Source: Owenia fusiformis
Lineage: Eukaryota; Annelida; Polychaeta; Sabellida; Oweniidae
Direction: 5' to 3'
Assembly (NCBI GenBank): GCA_903813345.2
Contig: CAIIXF020000003.1
Location: 33,777,000-33,840,999 of the forward strand
DNA length: 64,000 nt
Shown here one piece after another: positions 21,644 through 33,269 of the stretch. Every line of letters begins with the position of its first letter. Position 1 is the first letter of the stretch. The position numbers were made by a program, and so were the translations under genes. The notes beneath the pieces are model-generated. The model saw only the letters and a program-made list of their open reading frames with translations. It did no database searches and was not told where the DNA came from.

Positions 21644-24600
21644 ATGGTTGAGAAAAATGCAGAGAAACATGCTCCCACAGCAAGTAATCAAAGCAGTACA
21701 TATACCAGTGAGGGATCTATAACTGTTGAAAATGCTCAAGAAGATAACGATAACAATGGAACACAAGGTTCTAACACTGATGAGGGCAATGCGGATAAAC
21801 CAACTGCTATCGAAGTTAAAGCAGTCCCAAATGAAAGTGCGGGTGCATGTGCGATTGAAGCACAGCCAAGCACCAGTGCATTGCCTGCAGAGGAGAGGCA
21901 TATTCAACCAGAACATTTTACATACATGGTGATATTAAAATTTGATGATACATATCTCAAAACTGTGAATGGGATCATGCGCCTTTTGCAAGTGGTGAGT
22001 ATAAGGAAGATTGTTTATAATGGGTAAGATTTGTAATAGCCCCAGATTACTATGGCTACCTTAACTCACCATACGAAAAAAGTATATTCCAGACCTGATG
22101 CTGATTGTCAGAGCAAATGGTTTTCAGTTGAGACATATAATCTTGAAACTGTGCTTAATCCCCGGGGCTTAATCATCCTTGGCCCAAGAGTAATTCATTG
22201 CAAATACATGAGCAGGTGAACGATCAATCTTGAAGGATGCAGTGCTTAATCAACTGACGTGATAACCTAGCATTTTTCTTATTTTATGATTATCATACTG
22301 ATACTTTGTTTCACCTAAAGTCGTTAAGTCTAAAAATGAGATACTGAATTTAGTACCCTGCGTGCAGAGTCTAGTTAAACTACACTCTGCCTAGTAGAGA
22401 CTATATTTCAGTTTAGTAGCCCCGCCCCTACGACGGGTACCGGTGACAGTTTGGGTAATGAATCACTTTTGACCTACGCGCTGACCTTTCTTCCACCAAT
22501 CAGCGAGCTTGAAGAAACATACGCCAAATGCGTTTTAATTAAATATGCGCATGTTATTGGTCAATTCCGGGCTCAACAATGACGTCAGAAGGAATGACCA
22601 TCTATAGAACGTCGGTCAAATTTGTCCGACGAACACTGATTGGCGCGGTAAGTTCACAGGTTTATTTTAGTTTGAAAGAGTGAAGACGAAGCTCTCTTTT
22701 AAGAAAAATAATACATTATTGTAAAAATCTTTAGTTTTACTGAAATAAAGTGTGTACTTTGGGGATTTTTAGAAAATAGACATGACAAGGAATGACACGA
22801 GCCAGAAATATTCTAAAATTGAAACAATTTTTTGTTGGCCTGCTCACGAGATCTGATTCTCTCTTTAACTTTTCAGTGGCCATCTTGCATTCTGGCGACC
22901 ATCTTGGAAGTTTTTAGATAAATCTTGTCATTGCGATTCCCGGAAAACCACTTAACGGATTTACTTCAAATTTTCACACATGTTACATGATAAAAAGTTC
23001 TAACTTCTAAAGGTGATTAACTTTTCGGAGGCCATCTTGGATTCTGGTGGCCATCTTGGAAGTTTTTAGATTAATCTTCTCATCGCGAATTCACACTGCT
23101 ATGTTTTAGGTACGATATTGTTCACCCTGTGCCTTGTTTTATTAGACTTTAGATCAGCTGTGTACATAGCATGTAAATTATATTAAAATATTATTATACA
23201 TTTATTGTACTTAGCATGCATTACTTCCCCAATCAGCATTTCATTTGTAATGTCAAACTTCAAGAACAATTTTGTTTAATGAGGGCTAAGAATTAAGGTT
23301 CCATAAAAACTTTGTTCCAGGTCATATCACTAGTTGCCTTGGTAACCACGCTTAGTGCAGGCTGGGAGAGCGGAATGGACATTTATGAGATACCCCAGTC
23401 GTGGCGTATCAGAGTGTTTATTTTCATCACCAGCTTGACCTTCCTCACAAGCCTCCTGTTTCTGTTCATACAAGTGACAAGTTTGATAGACATGTTCCGC
23501 CAGCTTCCATGGGCTTTAATTGTGAGTACTTACATATTGATTATATACATTGTTATTAATTATGGATTCCTCTTGACTAACCTAAATAAATACATGTAGA
23601 TTGTCAGAGCTTTCGAATGCAACTGCATGCAGCATACTCCTGAACTTTTTTGCACGCTAAGTCGAACCACATATTCAGCTACGTGTATTTACTTACCAAT
23701 GAAGAAATCTACTGCTTTATATGTACTAATTTTGCGATTGTAGTGACCTGTCGAATTATCTTCACTGAATAATAGTATTCTGTAAATGGCAGTTCTGGCA
23801 ATTCGAAAATGAATTGAGAATTGGCTCTGAATCTGATTGGCGGCCTGGTTTTAGTACTGTGCGACAGACTTGTTTCTACTTGAATCAAAGTGTTAATTCT
23901 GACAGTTGGTTCTGTTGGTTTTCTCAATATCAGCAATACTATTATAAGATCTATAAGCAAATAATGGGACATCACTGATTGTTTGGAGAAACCTATGACA
24001 CATTGAATCCAACTTATAGAAGATTAAGAGGCGACATAATCAAAACATTTAAGTATATGAACAATCTGTACAATTAGCCTAGACCATGGGCTTTCAACTC
24101 TAATTGAAAGCCCATACCTAGACATATTTCCAGTACGACAAAATAGAAATGCAGGCCAAATACTTAGCTGAGCAAATAACCAGATCAGGGTTTTCACTGT
24201 AGTGTTAGTCACTCTGTACACCTTAAATGTTAACTCATCGTCCACCTTAATGTGTGACGTCATCAGATTGGGCTGTCTAGTGCCCGGATGTAGAAGCCAT
24301 GCGGTCTTAAGTTTTATCCAGCAATAAAGTCTTGATAATCTTATAAACTGTTAGTCTAGTGTTAAGTATATAACACCACATTCACTAGAATTTCTCACAA
24401 CAGGCTAAATAAATGAAAACAACAGGCAAAATTAATGGAAATCATAAATTTAGCATGGAAAAGTTGAAAAGTTGAAAATTGCCTGTTGCATGTTTCAAAT
24501 GAAACCCATGCAGATATGTTATGCTCAAATGTTCCTGCTCAAAGACAAATAAACAAAACACCTTAGCCAATGAGTAATTAAACAATGGAATGCCCTGCCC

Positions 24601-27600
24601 AAGATTAGGGCAGATAATGTTAATGCCCTGCCCAAGATTAGGGCAGATAATGTTAATGCCCTCCTTAAGATTAGGGCAGATAATGTTAATGCCCTCCCTA
24701 AGATTAGGGCAGATAATGTTAATGCCCTCCCCAAGATTAGGGCAGATAATGTTAATGCCCTCCCCAAGATTAGGGCAGATAATGTTAATGCCCTCCTCAA
24801 GATTAGGGCAGATAATGTTAATGCCCTCCCTAAGATTAGGGTAGATAATGTTAATGCCCTCCCAAAGATTAGGGCAGATAATGTTAATGCCCTCCCCAAG
24901 ATTACAGCAGATAATGTTAACACTTTCAAGAATGTTTCAAAGAAGAAAATCTATATCATACTGCTTATCCCTATATTTTATGCTGCATATCTCTTGATTT
25001 GGGGAAGCTCAGGCTGACAAACGGTCGCCATAGATCAAATGTGACTGAGGCATAAAACACTTTGGATCTATATGGCAGGAGTGATCTGTAGTATTTGATA
25101 TTACAATATTTAAATCAATAGTGTTTGAATTATTTAAGATAATATATCAAATTGAGAAGATAAATTGTAGTCTTCAAATATTTATCAAATAATGTTTACT
25201 CAGTTTTGCAGCTAAATTTGTTACCTTGAAAACAGAAATAAAATTTTGGGTGACTGACCCATTCTGGTAATGCATGCAGACTTCACCTTCGTGCATTGTG
25301 GGTATTCCCAGTTGTGTATTTAAATAACATATGTTTTTCATCATAATTGAAAATCTTTTTGTACCCTGGTGAATATTAATTTGCACCTCATTGAAACAGC
25401 AGAAACTGATAGAATGCACTCTTATGAACAGGTGTGCATTGCAAGTGAAATCAGAAGAAGTAAAATGTTTCAACCAGAAAGAACTTGTAAGTTATGCTGC
25501 ACTTGTTATGTCTAATATAGATTTACTTCCTACTGCCTGATAGTGAGCTGTTAATGTCAAAATATTCTTGTAATTTATTATCTCATCAAGAGCTGAATGA
25601 AGGTTCCATTGTTTTTGCCTATTTATATATTCATAGCGGGGAAATAAATATACATGCAGTAGTATTGAGGAGGAAGTTAATGTTTTCTCTCCCTGCTTTC
25701 TACCCCCCTCCCCTCTACCCTGGAGAATTGATATTGAGGAGGTAGGTAAGGTTTTCTCCCCCTGCTTTCTACCCCCCTCCCCTCTACCCTGGAGAATTGA
25801 TATTGAGGAGGTAGGTAAGGTTTTCTCCCCCTGCTTTCTACCCCCCTCCCCTCTACCCTGGAGAATTGATATTGAGGAGGTAGGTAAGGTTTTCTCCCCC
25901 TGCTTTCTACCCCCCTCCCCTCTATCCTGGAGAATTAATATTGAGGAGGTAGATATAGGGGCAGTGCAAGAGCTGGACTGAAGACCAATAACTCTACAAT
26001 GCTTAAATGTACTCCTCATTTTCTATTTTTAGCCTGATTAAGCATTGTGGGGTTTTACTAAAGGTCATTAATAACAAATTGTACGCTGATAATAGCATCG
26101 CTAATCGCTACTTGGAGTATTGGTTAACAGTAATAACATAATTTATTGGGAATAAATGTAGCGCTGTGTGCATTGTCTTGAAACAGGAAGTTATTAGTGG
26201 TCTTAAAACCTTGACAATACTAATCTCTTCTTTGTGGGGCTCTAAGGCGATCAATTGAAAATCTATGAAAATATTTCCCAGTGGTTCAACTTTAATACAA
26301 AATTAGAATTATGCATCTATTTTTATATTTTTATATCCTGTGACTACATGTATGTAAATTGCCTTTGTTATATTTTTTCTATAAATTTTCGTTTTTCATT
26401 GAAAGGGAGAGATGATTATATTCATACAGCTCAGACATGCAACTGACATTGACGTCCTTTGCCTTTACTTATTTTCTGTTAAACAACATCAATGACTTCA
26501 GGCTATAATTCATAGTAAAGAAATGATGAATGAAATTGCCTCTTTATCTTTAGTTATCATTTCCAACCACATTGTATTATAGACTTAGTGGTGTGGACTC
26601 CACATTGTTTAGCACCCTTGCAACACACCTTTGCAGAGACTACATTTCTCACATCGTGATATATCACAGCCCCTTATCACTTTCCTTCTAGAAAATTCCT
26701 TGCATGGCAGACATGGTCCGAGTATCAGGATGCATGTTCCAATAGTTTGATTTGCTTATTTCTACTTAAGTCTCGTACACTCAGCGGATATATGCAAAGC
26801 TATGCAGTGTTTCCAAACCACAAGTAAACCTAAATATACAAACGTAAAGTAAACCAGGGCTCTCGCTAACACTCAATTTAGACTGTGGCGTAGCACCACA
26901 CTCTATTTAGACTGTGGTGCAGCACCACACTCTATAAAATATAACATAAATATGATTGATCACAATTGAATGGTTATGCTGAAGATATTTCTACCACACC
27001 CTAAATATTTCCTGGTGAGAGCTCTGGTAAACTATATACAAAATAAATTTTTATATTTGTATATGTATACAAATAAAATATAAATGCAGCTAAAAAGATA
27101 ATTTATTTTTCCATTTAATTTTTAACTGTGGTTCTTTTTATAGAATCTGTTAGATTCACATTTTCACTGCCCCAGACTGTAATATCAAACTATGTATTAA
27201 GCACTCTCTTTCCAGTCATGGGTTGTTAGGTAAGATGTGTCATGTCATGTCATCCAATAATTATAGTTTGAAGCCTCCTGAGTAGCTAGACTTCCTCTAC
27301 GCTACTTCTTGTGCAATTCTTATTCGATTAAGCCTCATCAGCATCTATAATATTGCCATACCAATTGAATGTATAATATATGATACCAATATATTTCCTT
27401 GCATCATATTTTATGGCCTAATAAACTCGCTCGAAGAGTTCTCCCCAAATGTGTAATAATCACTGATACTAGAATTCTGTGATTCCGCAGAATGCAGAAA
27501 AACGACATAATTTATATTTGACACTCTCACCTTGTCATCAGAAACTGGTGTTGTGAGGATTTCCAAGAAGAAATATGAAATATGTTTAAAATTCTCAAAC

Positions 27601-30600
27601 TTCTGCCTTTTGTACCTAAAGATTACGTCTAATATGTCACGAAATTTGAATTTGTTGCAATTTTGTGATAGCACTGATGAAGGTGTTGCTTGCAGAATTT
27701 ATCGCAGTATTTGCAGAATTTCTGCGCAGAATCTACATTTTTCTCATGCAGAAAACTAGATCGAGCATGTATTTGTGAATAAAGCATTAAAGGAGAGATT
27801 CCTGAAGGATTTTAGCGGGTGTTATCACAAATCTAAATTGAAAAATGACTATTAAATCTGCACCATGCGTGGATATATCCACACTGAGCGTTTTCTGCAA
27901 GCCCCATCTGCATAGGGTGATACTGTATTATACTTCAAGTTAATCTTATGAATACATAATACAATATTGGATATAATTCTTGTAATATAATTCCTCTTAG
28001 AATAAACCTCAGCCCTAACATGCTATAATTATAACACTATGAAAATGATACTTAGATTATAATGTTCAATACAAATGCGCCAGTTGCTGTGTGAGATTAT
28101 ACACAAATGGTACTTAGCAGTTTGTACAGTGAAACCTGTATATCTGAACACCTCTCTCATCTGAATACCTCTCAATTTGAACACTTTTTCTACACAGATG
28201 GTACTTTCCAGTTAGTACAGTGAAACCTGTATATCTGAACACCTCTCTAATCTGAATACCTCTCAATTTGAACACTTTTTCTACACAGATGGTACTTTCC
28301 AGTTAGTACAGTGAAACCTGTATATCTGAACACCTCTCTAATCTGAATACCTCTCAATTTGAACACTTTTTCTACACAGATGGTACTTTCCAGTTAGTAC
28401 AGTGAAACCTGTATATCTGAACACCTCTCTAATCTGAATACCTCTCAATTTGAACACTTTTTCTACACAGATGGTACTTTCCAGTTAGTACAGTGAAACC
28501 TGTATATCTGAACACCTCTCTAATCTGAATACCTCTCAATTTGAACACTTTTTCTACACAGATGGTACTTTCCAGTTAGTACAGTGAAACCTGTATATCT
28601 GAACACCTCTCTAATCTGAATACCTCTCAATTTGAACACTTTTTCTACACAGATGGTACTTTCCAGTTAGTACAGTGAAACCTGTATATCTGAACACCTC
28701 TCTAATCTGAATACCTCTCAATTTGAACACTTTTTCTACACAGATGGTACTTTCCAGTTAGTACAGTGAAACCTGTATATCTGAACACCTCTCTAATCTG
28801 AATACCTCTCAATTTGAACACTTTTTCTACACAGATGGTACTTTCCAGTTAGTACAGTGAAACCTGTATATCTGAACACCTCTCTAATCTGAATACCTCT
28901 CAATTTGAACACTTTTTCTACACAGATGGTACTTTCCAGTTAGTACAGTGAAACCTGTATATCTGAACACCTCTCTAATCTGAATACCTCTCAATTTGAA
29001 CACTTTTTCTACACAGATGGTACTTTCCAGTTAGTACAGTGAAACCTGTATATCTGAACACCTCTCTAATCTGAATACCTCTCAATTTTAACACTTTTTC
29101 TACACAGATGGTACTTTCCAGTTAGTACAGTGAAACCTGTATATCTGAACACCTCTCTAATCTGAACACCTCTCAATATGAACACTTTTTCTGGGTCCTT
29201 ATTTTGTTATCTCTCATAGACTGACATATTACACTATTAATATATTTTTGGTAGGCTGATGGGGGATATAGACTTCCTTTCTCTATCAGTCCATCCTGCC
29301 ATTTTTCTAGGTTTTGCTAAAACAGGAAAAGTAGGTTTGTGATTTTGGAGGCATTTTATATGGAATACTGAAAAACATATTATACTGTATTATGATAACA
29401 ATTTGACTTGCACCTAGTAGGCACCAATTTGTGTTAAATCACCTTCGTATTGCCAGTTCAGCAACTAACTTAGCAATGTTAGCACTGAATGAACCAGAGC
29501 ATTCTGGTATGCCAGAGCCCCACTTTGGAAGGATAAAGACAAAGGGGGCGCTGCTATCGCGATGGAACCAGAGCATTAGTCATGGAAGTAACATTAAAAT
29601 CCAATGCAATTTGAAGATACTGAAATATTGGTTGCAGATTGCAGGAATTTATCATTTCCATTTGTTGTTGCTGAAATGTTTTACTAAAGATATTATTGTT
29701 GTCTCATTATTATTAAAGTATTGTCATCATCTCTGCAAGAATGATTCCATCATTTTGATTGCTTATGTCTGGGTTGCGTCGAACTATAAAACCTGGTTGT
29801 TGCCTTCTCCAGATCAAACCCGGCTTAATTAGACTCAGTAGCATCTGCTTTGAAGAAATATCACTGATCAACTTAAATCAAACATTGTAGAGATTTCATA
29901 TTTGAAATGAGATACATTTGGAGATTAGGTTTCTTTCATGAAATCTAGCATATTACTTTTTTAAAAGTGCATTAAAGTGAATTATTTAATGCTAGCCCTA
30001 TTATCGCCCAGTCAATATTTCGAATTTTTAAAAACATTTTCTTGATTTTTTGTAACTCAAGTTGCCAGTCTTTCTTGGAAAAGTCGGGTGTGCATCTATT
30101 AGAGAGAATATGGTACACCCCTGTGACACGTATTGTCTAGAAAAGTTGCCTGGCTCTAGTGTCAAAGAAAGTCACATATCAGATAGTCACATATTATATC
30201 ATTATTTTACTGTGGAACAGAATATTATCATCTCCTTCACTGAATTCAAATGCATGATAATCTCGATCAGATATGAAATTACAGGCTTGTAGTTCAAACA
30301 AAGTTGTTGAAATCAGAGTGAATTAAATATTTGCATGATTTCCTACAATTACAGTTTAGATGAAGATTTATTGTCCTTATCCTCTCTAATTTGATATAAA
30401 GTCGAGATAAAACCCAACCTCTATAAAAAATGTCATGCTTAGCTATCACATTAATACATATAATTGCAAAATAGAGTGACAAAGAATGAAGTAAAAGACT
30501 GACATGAGGCCATATATGGTCATAAATATTAACACAAGACTATATATAGTAATATATAATATGATGCCATTGTATATTAACATGGTGCCATATATGATCA

Positions 30601-33269
30601 TATATATTAATATGAGATCATATATGGTCATACATATTTACATGATGCTGCAGCTATATGGTTATATTTATTGACACGAGACAATATATGATCATTTATA
30701 TTGATATGAGACCATATATGGTCATATATATTTACATAATGCTATGTATGGTCATATATATAAACATGAGACCACCCATACATTATTATCATGTATTTTG
30801 ATATGTTACCATATATGGTCATATATATTTATATGATGCCTTATATGATCATATAGATTGACATGAGACCAAATATGGTCATATATATTTACATGAGGAT
30901 CAAGTTATTTTCAATTTCCAGTTACAGAGACATTCATGTAATCTTAATGATAGGGGGGGGGGGCATTATGGAGAGATGAAGGAAAAGCTTGCATGTCCCT
31001 CTGCATTAATCATTTTTATGTGTTAATTGTTCCATTTTCTGTTTTTCAACCCATTAAGTGAAATACCTTGCTGGATCAAAAATCTTTCATTGTAGTTTTC
31101 TACTGATTCTCAGTATCACGCCTGAGGCGTATCTATCAGATTAGGAAACCTAATGCTCTATGATTTAATCCAACGCAAGAAAAACATGTCAGATTTTATA
31201 GCTGACTTGAGAGGGCTTACAATAAAAATAAACCTATTCAAAAAATCTACCATGTTCCTTTTAATTCTGATATTTCTGATGCAAAATACACATTGAATCA
31301 ATTCTTGTATGTTTATAGTGCAAATCCAAATATTCCTGGTTTGTTATTTCAATTTGTTATTTCCATTTTAATGTAGAATTACATGATTATCTCGTAAATG
31401 TTCCTAAGAGTCAAAGGAAACTAATCAATTTGCCTGGGAATGTTACATGTTTAGCGCAGCCAAGTTTCCTAGATTTTGTTTTTAGAAGAAATTAGCAAAG
31501 AGTCAATGTCATTTCCCTTCTCCCCATAGGATATCTTTTAATCTTATACCTCAAATTGATATTAAGCTGTGGAAGTTCATTCACTGGCATGTGAGCTAAT
31601 TACAGTCTCTGGTTGTTGATTGTCTTTGTGAGATTGTGTTTTAGACTGAGTTTGATAAACATACAGTAAAACATACAGTACCTGTATATTGAACATCTCA
31701 TTAATCTGAACAGTGAACACCTCTCAATGTGAACACTATCTTGGACCTCCCATGTTTCTCATATATTTAGAAACCTTGAAATGTAAACACCATCTAAACA
31801 CCATCTTTGGGGTATTTATCTGACAATATAATTTGGAAGTAGAGATGACATTTAGTATTACGTAAAATGTTATTAGATGATATTAAATAGTTTTGCTCAC
31901 TGGACTGGTATGATATGAGCTCATTTATGAAAATAATATCACTCAAAAGCAAATAATATCAAATAAATTATCGCTCGTACATTAGTTTGTAGGGATTGGG
32001 TTGTGTTATGTTGCCCTTAGAACATTTTGATTGAATTAAAGGTAGTACAATACTTAGAGACAGAGACAGGTTGAGAGCAACTTTTGAAAAATGTCACAAT
32101 TTTTACAATATTTTTCATTCTGGCATTCCTGCTTTTTAAAAGGTCCACCCAAGTTCTGATTTCAGTTCAGGATTCATAATCCTTCGTTTTATAAGGTTAT
32201 CTGATAGTGGATGGTTTGAAAATGAGATATCCAAAAATATAATAAATGTAATAAGGATTGTAAGGGACACATTGCATCTGTACAATATCTATCCCTTCTT
32301 CCTTTACTCTATTAGACAGCAAACTGAAATTTAGATTGCTCTAAGCATACCAAAATCTAATGCCCTTATGCTGCTACTGACATCTTTACAACTTGTTAAA
32401 AACTTGAGATCCAACATCAACATGGACTCACCTTCCCATTTTAAATGATTGGTTAATAATATGCATTAAATTCTTCTTCCAGGATCTGGTGATCTACAGT
32501 GTGTATTCTGTCTTGTACCTTGTTGGGGGTTCCATCATTTGCTACACTGCCTCGGAGAAGTTCCTATCTACCTGGACTAGTGACCAACTTTATATAACTA
32601 CAGTAAGATATTTATAGGATATCCTATGATTTTGAGGAATATCATTTTTATCTACGAGGTGATATTGATATCTGCACGAGAGACAGAGAGAAGCAAATAT
32701 ATCAATATCACCGAGTAGATTAAAATGATATTCTGAAAAAGTCATAGGATGTTCTTAATCAAGAATCGGAGTATATCATCACGATATCCGCCGCATATTG
32801 GTTCCCGGAGTAAATTGTCATGATATGAAATTTATTTTTTGTTGTTATTATACATATAGCACACAAAGTGTAGGATAAAGTGTTTTATTAAGGAAGGCTG
32901 GGGGGAATGAATTATCTAGGAAATTTTACTTAAACAAAACATACTCCACTATAATAAGGTTGTTCTATCTTTTTTCACCAATTTCAGCCTCAGTTCAGGA
33001 TAAAGATATTTACTATTTAGCTTTCAAGGAATATCAATATTGAGTACTAAATGTTGCTTTTTGGAGTTGTAATAGTTTTCTTGTGCTCTTTTGTCATTTC
33101 AAAATGATTATTTGTGTTCTTGTTTTACTATTTTCAGGGTCTTGCCTACCTTTGTGTCATGCTATACGCTTACACAGCTGTTGCAGCTTATAAAAGATGG
33201 CGCACATGTGCTCAATATCAGCGCTACAGACTGAAAGACATCATACAGAGTGCTGAGGAGGAATTTTAA
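21644..33269 (+). CDS. MARVEL-domain four-pass membrane protein, CMTM-like
   Basis: Four coding exons: 21644-21994, 23321-23521, 32483-32602, 33138-33269; phases agree and give 267 residues. Residues 1 to about 90 are a polar, low-complexity cytosolic region rich in S, T, N, E and A. A MARVEL domain follows (about 97-245) with four hydrophobic segments: near LLQVVISLVALVTTL, RVFIFITSLTFLTSLLFLFI, LVIYSVYSVLYLVGGSIICY, and GLAYLCVMLYAYTAVAAY. The C-terminus is short, basic then acidic (YKRWRTCAQYQRYRLKDIIQ, ending SAEEEF). The lead-in DDTYLKTVNGIMRLLQ is typical of CMTM and MAL/plasmolipin relatives, which act in membrane trafficking and apposition. I cannot assign a single orthologue; CMTM4/6/8 or plasmolipin-like are the main choices. 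Intron 2 is about 9 kb and holds three tandem arrays. A candidate AATAAA is at 35953-35958. Confidence 0.85.
22330..22680. other. GC-richer patch in MARVEL intron 1, unclassified
   Basis: Between about 22330 and 22680 base composition shifts, with CpG-containing words (ccccgcccctacgacgggta, tgacgtcag, gattggcgcggt) and a small palindrome (gtcggtcaaatttgtccgac, about 22611-22630). It contains two CCAAT-type words (ccaat and, inverted, attgg) and no exon. It may be a transposon relic or an internal promoter; I cannot decide. Confidence 0.3.
22876..23092. repeat. Spaced direct duplication in MARVEL intron 1
   Basis: Two diverged copies of a segment of about 70 bp, with words ggccatcttg, attctgg, ccatcttggaagtttttaga and aatctt, start near 22876 and 23019. 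Between them is unrelated sequence. Confidence 0.6.
24592..24918. repeat. 33-bp minisatellite, about 10 copies, in MARVEL intron 2
   Basis: The unit is gccctccccaagattagggc followed by agataatgttaat. Copies vary mainly at the ccct(c/g)cc(c/t)(c/a) segment. The open frames across it on both strands are by-products of the 33-bp period. It is far from any splice site. Confidence 0.92.
25665..25950. repeat. 69-bp minisatellite, about 4 copies, in MARVEL intron 2
   Basis: The unit holds gaggaggtaggtaaggtttt, a pyrimidine tract (ctccccctgctttctacccc and cctcccctct) and accctggagaattgatatt. Spacing is 69 bp and copies are nearly identical in the centre, with diverged edge copies. The strong purine/pyrimidine strand asymmetry is a candidate for non-B DNA. 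Confidence 0.88.
28124..29200. repeat. 91-bp minisatellite, 12 copies, built from the TACAGTRAAACCTG element
   Basis: Units start with gtacagtgaaacctgtatat every 91 bp (28124, 28215, 28306 and so on to 29125). Each carries gaacacctctctaatctgaa, tacctctcaatttgaacact and a ttctacacagatggtacttt spacer. Copies are almost identical, implying recent expansion or homogenisation. The edge copies differ; the last reads ctgaacacctctcaatatga like a dispersed element end. Lies in MARVEL intron 2. Confidence 0.93.
30480..30900. repeat. Degenerate AT-rich repeat tract
   Basis: About a dozen diverged copies of a motif built on catatatggtcatatatatt and acatgagac, at intervals of roughly 30-40 bp. The ATATATGGTCATATATAT core is nearly palindromic. 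Open frames across it are not meaningful. Lies in MARVEL intron 2. Confidence 0.7.
31663..31830. repeat. Diverged TACAGTAAAACCTG-family copy
   Basis: Begins tacagtaaaacatacagtac and carries ttgaacatctcattaatctg, gaacacctctcaatgtgaac and gaaatgtaaacacc, the wording of the family. Lies in MARVEL intron 2. Confidence 0.6.
32608..32760. repeat. Fold-back element just after the exon 3 donor of the MARVEL gene
   Basis: The arms at about 32612-32670 and 32695-32755 are inverted copies (for example ctacgaggtgatattgatat against atatcaatatcaccgagtag). It starts within about ten bases of the donor of exon 32483-32602, so a hairpin in the pre-mRNA would sit next to the 5' splice site. Style resembles 20698-21012. 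Confidence 0.7.

Noticed and set aside
24525-24929. Repetitive open frames on both strands, and TTAGGG-like words suggesting an interstitial telomere
   Set aside because: The 33-bp unit contains attaggg only once per unit and no pure TTAGGG runs; no coding homology.
25492-26019. Repetitive 175-residue frame
   Set aside because: Produced by the 69-bp minisatellite; no start context or homology.
28124-29200. CRISPR-like array
   Set aside because: No spacers: units are continuous tandem copies in an animal intron.
29431-29832. 133-residue open frame
   Set aside because: No recognisable domain, intronic position, no splice or promoter support.
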